A DNA stretch of 64,000 bases from Siphonodentalium dalli (Eukaryota; Mollusca; Scaphopoda; Gadilida; Siphonodentaliidae). The translations under genes and the position numbers were made by a program. Location: contig CP136061.1 in the NCBI GenBank assembly GCA_032622095.1, forward strand, positions 197,764,935 through 197,828,934, in the 5' to 3' direction. Under the pieces are notes generated by a model. It was not told the DNA's origin and ran no database searches. It saw only the letters and a program-made list of their open reading frames with translations. How positions within the stretch are numbered: position 1 is the stretch's first letter; every line of letters starts with the position of its first letter. Of the stretch, positions 24,977-36,383 are shown piece by piece.

Positions 24977-25740
24977 GGTGGCTCCCACCAAAAGGATTAG
25001 AATGTATTTTTCGTGCATGGGGAACCAAACAGACTGATTTAGGAACCCGTCGACCACAGTCCACCGTTTTGGGGAACTGTTGAAAGTGCCTGACTTCGAG
25101 ATTTTGGACACGTGATAAATTTCTTTGCCTTCACGAATTTGGTGGCGACCTGTCGTGGTGATACCCCACACGCGTTATTGCACATATCTGTATATATTTC
25201 AATATTCATATAGTTTAAAGAGCTGACATTGGCATCACAGGGTTAATTGAAAGTAAAAAACATCAACTGATATATATGTCTATACATTATATACATGGGA
25301 CAGCTTAGTGTACGGAATACATTTCCAGCCCGCCATGCTATTGGAAATTTCCAACTGTTGAAAGGTATGCAAAACTGGGGTGAGAAATCCCGACCCCTCC
25401 TTTCGCCACACCCAAGCGTCGGTGTGTAGAATCGCAACCAAGACAACATCCACTTAACCATTTGATAATTAAAACATGTGCTAGATTGCCATCCAAATGT
25501 TTGAAAATAGACTCAACACACGTTTGTATGCTGTTTGGTGAATTTATTACATGCAGAACCTGATTATCGCTAACATCTTTGGAATGGTTCCTTGTCTGCC
25601 GTCTGCGCATAGTATCTGGACAAATTAAGATCGAACAACTACAATGAACATGAGTAATTTATAACTAAACGGCAGAAACAATTCCGTCATGAAAAGCTTG
25701 ATGTGAATTTAATTTGACTGACTGTTGTCTTTCGTTGCAG
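24977..25740. other. Gene B intron 1, 3' end
   Basis: It contains GGAAATTTCCAACTGTTGAA near 25346, followed by GGGGTGAGA, a motif also seen near 53430 and 58397. The acceptor of exon 2 at 25739-25740 follows TGTTGTCTTTCGTTGCAG. Confidence 0.5.
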
Positions 25741-26091
25741 CCATAAATGTCCTTGACCAGTCGAATCTCCGAGAGGAGTACGAATGCTACCCTCAGCTCG
25801 GGCCTGGGATGAACATAACATGCCGCGATGACACAGCGGATGTTGTCCTCATCAAGGAGTTGGTGTATGGCAAAAGGATTAACGCCACTGAAAACACAAC
25901 CGATTGCGTCATTCAAAATCGCCACGACTGTAGTGAAAGCTTCTCAGAAACGCAGCTCAATGAATATTACAATCAGTGTTCCGCGTCTAAGAAGTGTAGT
26001 CCGGCGGTTGTCTGGGGCCAATTCAAGGAACAACCTTGCCTCAGCCTCATGACATCAGATATCGTGTTCGCAAGATACTTCTGTTTCTCGG
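25741..26091 (+). CDS. Gene B exon 2: SUEL-type (rhamnose-binding) lectin-like domain
   Basis: The exon encodes residues 32-148 and is symmetric in phase 1. It has the eight cysteines expected for one SUEL/Gal-lectin domain (C47, C59, C87, C95, C111, C117, C131, C146). The family's YGR signature appears as YGK (74-76) and its DPC signature as QPC (129-131). The domain ends in a Y-x-C strand (ARYFCF), also typical. Potential N-glycosylation sites are N56, N79 and N83. Family members bind L-rhamnose or D-galactose, or act as adhesion modules. Because both sugar-contact signatures are changed, binding specificity here is uncertain. The family call rests on cysteine spacing and motifs, not a database search. 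Confidence 0.75.
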
Positions 26092-28235
26092 GTGAGTAGA
26101 TTGTCACGTTCTTTACCAAAGACATGAAGATTTGCGTGCGGGACGGAAAAGGTGATTTCTCCGTCTGGTGCCATTTTAGAACAAATGATGATTAATTAAC
26201 GCCGTGCAAGTGTCAGAAGCGAGTATGACGCATATTAAAATTCGACGTTTTATTTATTCGACAGTTCCGCCTTTCGAAATTATTGGCACAAATGTTCAAA
26301 TCCTCACACGGCTACTTGAGCAAACATTTTGTCACCTTAAATTAACGTCTGACCGAAAGCCTATTTAGGCAATACTACACAGTATATCGTTGATGATGCT
26401 GTCGTCATGAATTGACGAATCACAGTTGATTCAATGCTCGCGATGCCGTCTGTATAGAATATTGAGTCATTCTGGTCATTCCAGAAAAAAAGGTAGGAAT
26501 GCACAAACTTTCCTCTTTGGGTCATACCGATTAATTAGGGGTGAATTGCAATCAGACACACGTTATGAAGAAACAATTTTGAGATATTCACAGGAACACG
26601 ACATTTACTGTTACGCGTTTTGTGCATGTTTCTTGACAATAGATTACATGTTTCTGTTGCATCATCGACCTTTTTGTCGTTTTTCATGGTGGAGAAATCA
26701 TTATGCAGGAAATTTAATAACATGCTTCAAGTAATCAAGCGAAGTTAACACTGCACTTTTATCAATAGTTTACAGTCCGTATTGCTCATATATTTATGTC
26801 CCTCATTCAAAACAATTCATTCAATTATTCAAAAACATTTCTTGGAATTTATTTTAACAGTATGTTCGGCTACCGATGGTACATATAACCACATTTAATC
26901 GCCTTCGAGTTATAAAATCACTTACAATACGTATATGAGTTGCACGTATGTAAACGAACTAACCATCGACAGTCACGTTATTCACTTCGTATCATTAGCC
27001 CAAGAAATAATCCGAGTCCACACCATTGCTTCAATGATTAGGTGCATGATCACAAACCATACATTTCTATGCATTCACCCAGTGAAGTTATGCGTAAGTA
27101 TATACGCATTGAGTTATCCCGCTTCCTTTGAATTTGAAAGTACAGAGTAATTTAAATATAAACCGTAAATTATCGTAACTACAACGTCTGACGACCATGT
27201 AAATTTGCTCCCCTCCCTTTGTCGCGGGATTCTAAAATGTATGTTTTCAGTTTTGGGGGATTTGGTTTAACGCATAACTCCTGATACATTGCAACACCCA
27301 ATCGTTTTAAATCTATTGACTGATCCACATTGTAATGCATGTATTAGAATTATACGGCATGTGCATTTCGAAGACGAACAATTAGCTTGCATTTGCCACG
27401 AGTCAGCCGATAGGCACACGAATGGATAGCGAATGATAACTTAAAGATACGGGCGGCGTTGGCGGTGGGTATGCTGTTAAAATATTCACCTCCGTCAAAA
27501 ACCGCCATAAACAGAAAGAATAGTAAAATATAGACAGACTTTGTTCTTATACCAATCAGAAATATGGCATAAACAATATGTTATTGTCAAATGTGTTTCC
27601 TTTGTTATGTAAACAAAAGCAAAAAAACGTTACAGAACCTGGCTTTTGTTTAGATCCGGATATGGTAAACATAAAGAGCGTTATTTTTTTCAGTTTTCCT
27701 GATATGGAAATAATAAATAATATCATTTGTGTGTGATTAACCAATAGAATTGCGCTGTGTTATGTAAACAGAAGCAACACTTCTGTAACACGAGCATGCT
27801 CTTGTTTACGTACACCATCGTACGGCTTGACGACAATATAAACGCGCTGATTATGTTTGGCATATGAATAAAACTATATATGTTTTGATATTCCTTCTGT
27901 CGATGGCGATTTGAACAAATGTGAATATTTCTGCAACGAACGCCACCCATGCCTTTAATCGGGGTTCACATTTAGATAGCGATACTTAATCGGGGCTCAC
28001 GATTAGATAGCGAATGATATTAAATCGCAATTACACGTGCCACGCGAGGTTATGATTGAGGCCAGGATTATTGACTAAATAAAGCAGATGTTTGAATAAG
28101 TGCCTTTAAATATATGTATGTTATTGGCAAACCTGAACAGTACATTTCCCTAGTAGCTTTTAAATCAGTCAGATTGTGGTATTTTATTAACCTTCTACAC
28201 TGTAACATTACCACTATTTCCCCCAATTTGAAGGG
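26092..28235. other. Gene B intron 2, 5' part: no gene seen
   Basis: AT-rich sequence with the donor GGTGAGTAG at its start. AAAGAGCG near 27677 is one of many copies of that word in the window. Open frames here lack domain or splice support. Confidence 0.45.
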
Positions 28236-28787
28236 GGGGGGTCGGAAAAAATTTGCAGGCACGTATGCTGATTTTTGACTTTCGACCCTTGTTGTGACCC
28301 ACCCACCCCTGCGTCCAAATTTTTTTCCGGTTTCGGCAGTTTTTGTCCAACCATTTTTGGAGACCCACCCCCTTTTAACACTAAAACAGAGATTTGCGTG
28401 GGGGGGGAATTCACTGTAAACAGCTGTATATGATGCATACTATTAGTCATGGATGTCAACATTGACATGTAAATAGGAACAAGTCATTTTGGGGTCATTC
28501 GGTCAAAACAAAACATGGCTGTCAGCAGCCATCTTGGATTTCAAAATTCAATCCATTAGCATGGGCTACAGGCTATACTGTTTATCTGATCATCATGAAA
28601 TTTGTCATTTATGTTAATATTGACATAAAGATGTGTTTTAAGCCAAACTCATTGCAAAAAGAGTCAAAAAGACTTGCAGGAAAAATATTTTTGAGTTGTG
28701 GAAAAAAATGTTTGTAGGTCCTATCGACAACCCACCCACCCGACATACGTGCCCGGAAAAAAAAATCCACCCCCTGCAATTTGGGTA
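28236..28787 (+). mobile_element. Inverted-repeat element gamma, copy 2, with G/C-tract ends
   Basis: It starts with a run of nine G and TCGGAAAAAATTTGCAGGCA, then CGTATGC, and ends CATACGTGCCCGGAAAA with a CCCCCTGC tract, so the ends are inverted repeats of about 40 bp with gaps. The body matches 9098-9600. Direct neighbours AATTTGAAG and CTGCAATTT also mirror each other. It lies about 100 bp before exon 3 of gene B. Confidence 0.75.
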
Positions 28788-28840
28788 ACTTTATCACAAC
28801 TTTGAGAACCGTGGTAACTTTATCACAAAATAAAGACACT
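28788..28840 (+). repeat. Short repeat GGTAACTTTATCACAA, copy 1
   Basis: Two tandem copies of GGTAACTTTATCACAA separated by CTTTGAGAACCGT, then GACGGTGACC. The same arrangement occurs near 47636-47700 and inverted near 43829-43912. It ends about 45 bp before the acceptor of exon 3. Confidence 0.65.
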
Positions 28841-28887
28841 GACGGTGACCAATTCAGCTGACAACACGTATTTTAAATATATTTTAG

Positions 28888-29277
28888 ATGATTATAATAT
28901 ACCAATATCAGGACAAGTAACGTGCGAGAAACAAACGGAGATATTTCTCCGATACAAAGGAACAGGCACAGCCGGCGGCGAATACAAATGTCTGGCCGAG
29001 ACATCGGGCAGCACAGGAATGGTTGTCCAGGCCATTGATATTCGACTGAACCAGACCGCCACTTCCACGGATGCCATTGGTGACTGTTCCGACGACGAGG
29101 CTATGAAACATAAGTTGGTGTTCTCCGACGGGAAAGCTGGTGACGCGACATTCACCTGCTTGGAAAATAGATTTCAGTTTAATGAAGTCTATCGAACGAC
29201 TGAACAGCGGTTGAATTTCACTCTCACGTTGGTGGATGGACTAAGCATCCAGTCGGTGTGGCTCAGAGTTAAGTCAG
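28888..29277 (+). CDS. Gene B exon 3: second extracellular domain, unrecognised beta-rich module
   Basis: The exon encodes residues 149-278, symmetric in phase 1. It has four cysteines (in QVTCEK, YKCLAE, GDCSDD and FTCLEN), sequons NQT and NFT, and alternating hydrophobic strands such as LNFTLTLVDG near the end. Length and layout would fit an immunoglobulin-like or CUB-like fold, but no diagnostic signature of either is present. It can be lined up with exon 3 of gene C (C, then CxxE or CSC, an I-x-D strand, C, an L-x-F strand, C, ending VKS/VKG), so both may hold the same undescribed module. Acceptor AATATATTTTAG and donor GGTAAAAT flank it. Confidence 0.75.
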
Positions 29278-29314
29278 GTAAAATGTTTCAAAAATTAACG
29301 TTTCTTCTGGTAGT

Positions 29315-29738
29315 TTAAAGGTACTCAATCTAATCAGACGCTCCTAAATTGCTATTTATTTGACTTCGGGGGTAAAAAATATTTGATTCGAGGAACCCAC
29401 CCATCAATGCTCAGAGTGATTAGATATCGATGTTTGAACTTTGCGGTTTCTATTGTTTGTGGGCCACAAACTGATTGAAACACGAGGGTCAAACGGACGG
29501 TCTTGCAGATAATATTAACCACTTGATTTTAGAGTTATCCATCTTTAACTGCAAAATACCGTCCGTTTGACCTCATGTTTCTGGTAATCAAACAATTGAA
29601 ATCACAAACTTAAAAAATCTATATCTGATCAATCTGAACTTTGACGGGTGGGTTCCTCGACTCTAATCAAATATTTTTTACCCCCGAAACCAAAGAAATA
29701 GTAATTTAGGAGCGTCTGATCGGATTGAGTACCTTTAA
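29315..29738. mobile_element. TTAA foldback element phi, copy 1
   Basis: The inverted ends AGGTACTCAATC...GATTGAGTACCT are flanked by TTAA on both sides. The arms extend about 170 bp, through GGGGGTAAAAAATATTTGAT and GAGGAACCCACCC and their complements, so the 424-bp element could fold on itself. Copies: 38178, 39808, 44440 and a partial one at 53848. It starts 37 bp after the donor of exon 3. Confidence 0.85.
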
Positions 29739-31326
29739 ACATATTCTATTGTATCACCCATGTACACTTGGAATTGGGGCACAAGTTATAACAACTTAGG
29801 TCGCTCCTCTCCCCATCAAATAACAACACGGTATTATGAAAACAAGACTCTATATCATATTTTTAAATTGTGTTGGGTTATCAGATCCAGGTTCGATGTG
29901 TCAGTTCATATGATTGGATTACTGAATATGGACATTAGAGAGATCCGTTAGTAAGCTTTGTAGCTTTGGTGTACTGAAATGGTGGCGGTCGTGACGGTGA
30001 TACAGATGATAAATCTGTTAATTGGTAAAGCGGTTTGTAGCAACTATATTTTTCTTAAGTTCTGCAAATATTAATTTGTTTTTTATTTGTGATTGCTAAT
30101 GTTTGTATATACAGTTTTGCCCCACCTGTTCTGTATATATATGCTTTTATAGGCTGGAGAGTCATGCCAGCATAGTATATAAAATTATATCACTTTCAAT
30201 CCCTTATTCACTATGCATGTACCATGAGGGTTGTTTCACACATCCTGCCCAGTCCTCGGTAACAACTAGGAGCATAAATATTGTATACAATGATGCCTTT
30301 TATTCATAGCGTGTTGAAAAGCCGCACGCGTTGTGTCTGGTATAGGGACATAAGAAAACATAGTGATGGGCGTCTTCGATTTCGTTTCCACAACCACAGG
30401 ATGGGTTTTTTCTGTTAGCTTGTGCTGGTGGACAGAAAAGGGGTTTGATTGCGCGTTAATACTTTAGCATGGACCATATGAACTTCAAGATTTCCCATTA
30501 AAATGGTTTACCAAGTATTCATACATGTACGTGTAATATAGCATGCACAATATGGTAACTTCGAAAAGAAACATTGTTGAACACGTCTGATTGCAATGGA
30601 ATTATTGTAGTTCCATGTGGGCAATGGGCACATTGCGTATACCGCTTTATAATTAAATTCCACAGAAAGAGTCAGGGACCAGGATCGCACACTGCCATGT
30701 GGGTAGTTGCTTTATGTGCTCTTTGTAGTCACGAGGAAGTCCATCTGTACCGATAACAGTACCAGGACATGCATGGTGCGACTGGTCCGAACTGATGGTT
30801 GCCGCGATTGGAAACTGAGGGCGGGGGGAATGAGCGTTCACCACTCATCTGAATTCAGTATAACAATATCAACTTTCAACTGCAATTAAAAATCATCCTC
30901 AACACGACAAAACTTCTGGATTTGTATTCTGATAAATGGTGGAACCTCCCGTTTCATCGTCGATATATTGGTCTTGGTAAGGATTACATGTGAAAACCGA
31001 TACGAAAACAAGGACCCTAACAGAATACTGAGACAACTCCTGATTGGTGAAGTCATTTCAACCGAGAATACAATATTTTGTATGTCATTTTAAATTTCTA
31101 AATTAAATATAAATTTAAAGTTTTCTTATAAAACAACCACCTCTCATTACGAGTGCCACGAAAAAGAAATAAAGGGATATATCCACAGTGATCATAACAA
31201 TTGGTATACAAATATTGTCATAATTCCCTTTTTTAATATCATGCGGAATATGGGCGATTCTAACCGACACGAGAGTAATATATATCTTGAAACAGTATTT
31301 CCATGCATGTCTTTTTGTCTCCGCAG
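29739..31326. other. Gene B intron 3, 3' part: no gene seen
   Basis: No exon, hairpin or repeat recognised besides AT-rich filler. It ends in the acceptor TTTGTCTCCGCAG. Confidence 0.45.
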
Positions 31327-31407
31327 ATAATCCAGATGACTCCTTATATATCAGTTGCGGATCATCGGTCTCACTCTCCGACGACATATGTCATCCAACC
31401 ACAACAG
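31327..31407 (+). CDS. Gene B exon 4: 27-residue linker with two cysteines
   Basis: Encodes residues 279-305 (including NPDDSLYISCGSSVSLSDD), phase 1 on both sides. The acceptor is TCTCCGCAG and the donor CAG|GTATAA-like (G at 31407, GT at 31408). The two cysteines could pair with each other or with the preceding domain. It is supported mainly because phase and frame match the neighbours exactly; alone it would be too short to call. Confidence 0.65.
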
Positions 31408-31483
31408 GTATAAATCCATATAATAGTTTACAACCACCACCGTTGCACCATGCCACCTAATCCACTTCATCCCATTTGGTGTC

Positions 31484-31925
31484 CACTCGGACATGGCTCA
31501 TTTCTCGATCTTCCAAGTTATGTCTATGTAATTTGGAATGGGGGTATACGATAGGTTGACAGATACACGAAATGTTGATATGCTCTAAAAAATACTTCCC
31601 ATAGTCACAGCCATTTTCCAGCTGTTTTAAATTTTTCGCACACAACAGAAATAAACGCTCTTCATTTTTTCCATATCAGGAATAGACTGCCACGGAACGC
31701 TCTTTTCTGTTACATGCATGCCGTGCAAATTGCTGTGTTTTTGTGGGGGGTTTTTTTGGGACCCACACATCGTGTTCAAAGTTGTATTTTTTATGACTTT
31801 AATGCGTCTTTCTGGTATTTCGATACCGGAAAAAATTCAAAAGCTAATATTATTTTTGGTGTATTTTGGAAACCGCAAACCGTCATATGTGGCTTTAAAC
31901 TCTGTTTGGAAATCAGACTAATATA
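31484..31925 (+). repeat. Dispersed repeat mu, copy 1
   Basis: Shares many words with 47226-47620 in the same order: CGGACATGGCTCA, GTCACAGCCATTTTC, CATATCAGGAATAGACT, AACGCTCTT and CATATGTGGCTTTAAA. It lies in intron 4 of gene B. A G/T tract at 31744-31760 with TTTGGGACCCACA links it to the G-tract family. Confidence 0.7.
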
Positions 31926-32632
31926 ATATTATAATAATCAGCTTCATGATTTGCCATTAATATCAGAACGCCCAATCACCGTATAATATAATCAACACGA
32001 ATGTTGCTCTTTCTTCAAGCTTTCTGCTTTAAGACCTTCAGCATTTAATGAGTATACGTAAATTAAATGTCGGCGAAGGCAATGAGGCCGAACAGTTCAA
32101 GAAAGAGAAACCTGTTGATTATAATCTTTATATTTGTTTCCCTCCGTCCATCTTGTAGGTTTTAAGAATATGTCATATACAGTTATAAGTGTTTGTCATA
32201 TATATGGAGAGAAACAGTGAATAGAGGTGTCATACTTACTGGGGTCCACACAGGGATTCTTTATTCAGTGGCGTAGGGGCTGTGTTGTTTCGCGTACATT
32301 TTGATATAAAAAAAAATAATTGAAGTTTTTTACTTTTCGTTTTAACTATTATTTTTAGATTGTACTCATTGGCTCAATTAATTTTTTTTTTTATTTTGTT
32401 AAACAAAATTTTATATATTTTTTATTTTTTAATAAAAATCTTGAGAAACTAAGGCCGTTATAACATCCGCCGGGGTGCCGCGATTCAGCCCACACTGTGG
32501 CCACACACACAAATTTGTTGAACTCGGTCAATGGTCTGGGAGTAAAATCGCGAACAGACAGACGGACGGACAGACAGAGAGATCATACTCCTTTATACAC
32601 ATTGATAACCAAATTATCCTCTCGTCTCACAG
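31926..32632. other. Gene B intron 4, 3' part
   Basis: Poly-T/poly-A-rich stretch at about 32290-32450, then a short CAGACAGACGGACGGACAGA microsatellite at 32558-32580 shortly before the exon 5 acceptor (CTCGTCTCACAG). No gene seen. Confidence 0.5.
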
Positions 32633-32809
32633 TGCCGCCCACAACGACCACGAGAACAACTACTACAACCACTACTGAAACATCAACTCTTGCTGCGACA
32701 ACAGAGCCTGAGGTATCAACCACACCAGGGTCCACATCACCAGAGACAACACCAGATGGCTCTGCAGAGGAGCATGAAAAGGCGGCCAGCATGGCCAGTG
32801 GCGCAAGAG
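32633..32809 (+). CDS. Gene B exon 5: Thr/Ser-rich mucin-like stalk
   Basis: Encodes residues 306-364, phase 1 on both sides. It starts PPTTTTRTTTTTTTET and continues with STTPGSTSPETTPDG, dense in Thr, Ser and Pro, so it is a likely O-glycosylated spacer that lifts the lectin head from the membrane. The last third is less Thr-rich (AEEHEKAASMASGARG). The repetitive triplets make length variation between alleles likely. Confidence 0.75.
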
Positions 32810-33311
32810 GTATGGATATCAGAAATATTTTTAGCCGCGATAACCAGGTGGTTTAGTCGGTATGGTACATAGCGCATTAGGCCGCCAGAAATCGTCCAGC
32901 AATAATAATGCTGGTTTTATTCCAGATGTGCGCGGTGTTTTGTGATCCATGCTAAAAGAGCGTACCCGATTCGTGTATCTGGGCAAGGTTGTCCGTTGTT
33001 TACCACGTGTTTGGTTGATGGTTTCAACCTGCGCTTGAGAATCAGCATCTATTTCTTGCAAAAGCTATGATTTAACATAGAAAATGCATAATACATGTAT
33101 ATATATGCACGTGTGTACAAAAGTACATGATTAATTTCCCAGTGAAATTAAACCTTCGATGTGATAATTCATCCACCAAAGAATCCTACGTTGCTCAAGG
33201 CAAACAAACCAAATGTTCTCCTCGTTCAGTTGGCACATGCTTTCCTTCGGGAGTTGATATCTTTCTTCGGGTAAATCAGTATAATTTGCAATTGGGTCCC
33301 TTAATTAAATT

Positions 33312-33582
33312 TTAAAAATCCTTTCACGACGGGTGCTGCGTTGATGCATCATTAAATATACTGTGACAGTGCATTCTATTACATGTGCGAGTCTCCCATA
33401 GTATAGGGAGCCCCGCATATATAAGATAATATACTGGCTTACAAATTCAAGGTAAATATTGTTAAGCCAATGCATTATCTTATATATGCCAGGCTCCCTA
33501 TGTGAGACTATCATTTATAAGAGTATGCATTGGCACAGAGTTTTCGCAAAAAATCAGGAAGCTTCAGTCGTGGAAAGGTTAA
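33312..33582. mobile_element. TTAA double-hairpin MITE, copy 2
   Basis: Ends TTAA...CCTTTCACGACGG and, inverted, TTAACCTTTCCACGACTG. Inside are two imperfect hairpins built from the GCATTCTCTTATATATGCGAG family word and GTCTCCC/GGGAGCC turns. Lies in intron 5 of gene B. Confidence 0.7.
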
Positions 33583-33856
33583 TTACCCTTTCACATCCTA
33601 CAATAACCAGGCACACATTTTGATAGGTCATACCCGTACTATATATATTAAACATTTACTGGTGATGGAACATTGAGTTCTCAGAATGCATTTGGTCACC
33701 CAAATTAGTAGGAACATACTGAGTTGGTTTAGTCTATTATTGATAACAAAATACTCGATGGCGGGTAGTTACTCGATTCCCATTGATACAACAGATGGAT
33801 GTTCAGTTCAAATTTTATTTAAAAAACCGACACCTTTATATATTATTGTGTTTCAG

Positions 33857-33959
33857 ACAGGACAGGAGTAATAGTTGGTGCGACGATAGCAGGTGTATTT
33901 GTCCTCATTATCATAGGAATTGTCATATGGTGCTCCATCCGGCGCTCTAAACGGAAAAA
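33857..33959 (+). CDS. Gene B exon 6: transmembrane helix
   Basis: Encodes residues 365-398. An uncharged run of about 24 residues (VIVGATIAGVFVLIIIGIVI, then WCSI) is followed by the basic stop-transfer RRSKRKK, giving a type I topology with the lectin domain outside. The small-residue spacing GATIAG could allow helix packing. Acceptor TTGTGTTTCAG; donor AAAAA|GTAAGT. The exon leaves phase 2, which the tail exon of gene B matches and the tail exon of gene A would also match. Confidence 0.85.
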
Positions 33960-34039
33960 GTAAGTACATTTATATGCGAATTGGTTCTGTTATAGTTGTG
34001 ACGCTTGCGACAGGTATATGTCTCAATTTTTATTCACAT

Positions 34040-34530
34040 GACTGTCTACGCACGTTTCTGTGTCGTCTGTAGACACATGTTTTATGTATCGTCTACGCAC
34101 GTTTATGTATCTGCGCATGTACATGTATCTGTATCGTCCACATGTGATTCTGTGACGTCTACGCATGTGTCTGTATCGTTTGTGCATTTGTTTGTATCGT
34201 CTGTGCATGTATCTGTTTCGTCTACGCGTGTTTCTGTGACGTCTATCAAGTGGCTATACATGTGTCTATATCGTCTAAACATGTTTCTGTTTCATCTGCA
34301 CATGTGTCTGTATCGTCCACACATGTTTCTGTGACGTCAACACATATACTGTATCGTGTGAGCATGTATCCGCATCGTCTATGTATGTGTCTGCACATTA
34401 ACCTACACCTGTTTCTGTATCGTCTTCGCTTGCGTTTTTATCGTCTACGCATGTGTGTGACTGTGTGGCGTCTATACGTATGTTCCTGTATCGTCTGCTC
34501 ATGTTTCTGTATCGTCTGCCTGTGTTTCTT
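34040..34530 (+). repeat. Minisatellite of about 21 bp, over 20 units
   Basis: Units vary around CGTCTACGCATGTGTCTGTAT, with frequent single-base changes. The array starts about 80 bp after the transmembrane exon of gene B. Frames of up to 109 codons in it are by-products of the repeat period. Confidence 0.85.
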
Positions 34531-35741
34531 ATAATAGCTCCAGCTATTCAATTATTCAGAGTGTATTCATACATGTATTTGGAATATAAAAATATCGTTC
34601 CAGAAAGTTGTCTCTTTGTGGTGTGAATCTTTAGATACGTGTTTGTCCGTTATATCATAAAGGTTATCTTTTACGAAATGACGGGCATTTTAGAGTTATC
34701 TCTCTTTATTTGAAAACATGAACAATTGGTTACAAGAGGGCTGATCCCATGCCATGTCGCCATAAATAGCCTATTGCACTTTTCACTCTGCGTACATATT
34801 GTATTGTTTGGATTTGGTGTTTGCTTCTTACCTTTCTGTTTGTAGACATATCGTGTCTGCTGTGACGTGCTGTCTTTTCTATTGTTGTCTCATCAACGAA
34901 TCTGTGTCCTCTCATGTATTGTCGCCGCTGGTACACGTACAACGCCTGAGTACAGCATCTCAACGCTCGCTAGCTCACCATAACACGTTACTTAATATGC
35001 TCAACTGAGAATAATACATGTATACGTGTTTTCAAAATTGTTACGACCAATGTATGGCCAACCATAAAACTGTTCGAACGGACTATGTTCTGCGCATCGG
35101 TACACCCTCTCCCTTTGTTCATTGTAGGTATACCGTGGGTGACGATTGAGTTGATACACGCGCAGATATATTCGAACACAACCACGACGAACACAAATGA
35201 TCACGTGTCAGCATCGACTTGTGATTTATGGTTAAATATGGGCAAGCATCAATCAGTTGTTTGTTCGTATTCTCTAAAGACAATAATGTTGAGTTGATGC
35301 TACATGTAACTCGTGTATACAAACACGTACAGCGAGATGACAACAATCCATGAATACCTACCTTGACTATCTGTTATGTTCGGTCTGAATACCTAACTTG
35401 ACTATATATTGTGTTCGGTTTGGGTGGAGTTGTTTTTTGGTGTTATGTTGTCGACGCTGATGTAATGATCGCTTATATGGAAATAATTCCTGTCTAAACA
35501 TTTCATGTGGAGTATCTTGCAGATCAGCTACTGAACAATCATGATATTCAATGCTTTATCTGGCCCGACAATCAATTGCTAGTCGTCAATCACTTGTCCA
35601 GGGATTAACAGTATTTCCCGAATTGACATGCTACGCTCTTGCCTTATATTTTGCTGTATATATATCTTTTGCTTTTGCGACCTTTTTGTACGCTTACTCG
35701 CACCAAGACAGTATTCGCCCACTACTTGTATGTACATGTAT
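34531..35741. other. Gene B intron 6, part: no gene seen
   Basis: No supported exon. The word CTAACTTGACTATATATTGT repeats CTACCTTGACTATCTGTTAT within 35 bp near 35360-35410. Otherwise featureless. Confidence 0.4.
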
Positions 35742-36383
35742 AATAGAGACCTTTCGCAAAATTACTATTACGATTACGTATAGGATATATTGCCATTATA
35801 GTAAAAAGTGGACACCATCACAATTTACCTACGATGGTTAGTTGGTGAGATGGCATATGCTCCACTATATTCAGTTGTACAAATAGTTGATGGAAAAAGT
35901 AATGTGTCTCTTTGAGATCCCATGTTCTTATCCGTGTGTTGTACACACACGGATAAGATTAGAGCGTCACCAAGCAGGACCAGTGGCACATCATTGACAC
36001 ATCTGCACAAAATTAAACTGAATGGGGTATGGTTCGTCTCACTGAAGAACCCCGTGCGTAAAGATCGAATTTTGGCCGTGCACGTAAACATTGCGGTAAA
36101 GCAACCATGAGTAAGTTCAATCGAGGCCATGACAAGAGTTAGTGTAGCTTCAACACCATATGAGAAATTAATTTAAACCCTTTCATGATGGGAGATGCGT
36201 TGGTGCAGCATTAAATACCCTGTGTCGGTGCATTATTTTATATATGCGAGTCTCCCATAGGCATATATAAGAGAATGAACTGGCTTACAATGTGAAGGTA
36301 AATATTGATAGGCCAATGTATTCCATTACGTATATTGTCCATATCCGTAATCGTATTCTTGATTTTGCGAAAGGTCTCCGATA
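35742..36383. mobile_element. 0.64-kb inverted-repeat element with a nested double-hairpin fragment
   Basis: The left end GAGACCTTTCGCAAAATTAC ... ACGATTACG is inverted at 36340-36382 (CGTAATCGTATTCTTGATTT, then TGCGAAAGGTCTC). Within it lie a small hairpin at 35928-35957 (CTTATCCGTGTG) and, at 36173-36333, a truncated double-hairpin MITE starting TTAAACCCTTTCATGATGGG. The MITE is therefore the younger insertion or was captured. Confidence 0.65.

Noticed and set aside
29885-29905. tRNA B-box-like GGTTCGATG
   Set aside because: No A box at the right distance and no cloverleaf stems.
34005-34534. Frames of 94-109 codons with repeated HVSVSS motifs
   Set aside because: By-product of a 21-bp minisatellite whose period is a multiple of three.
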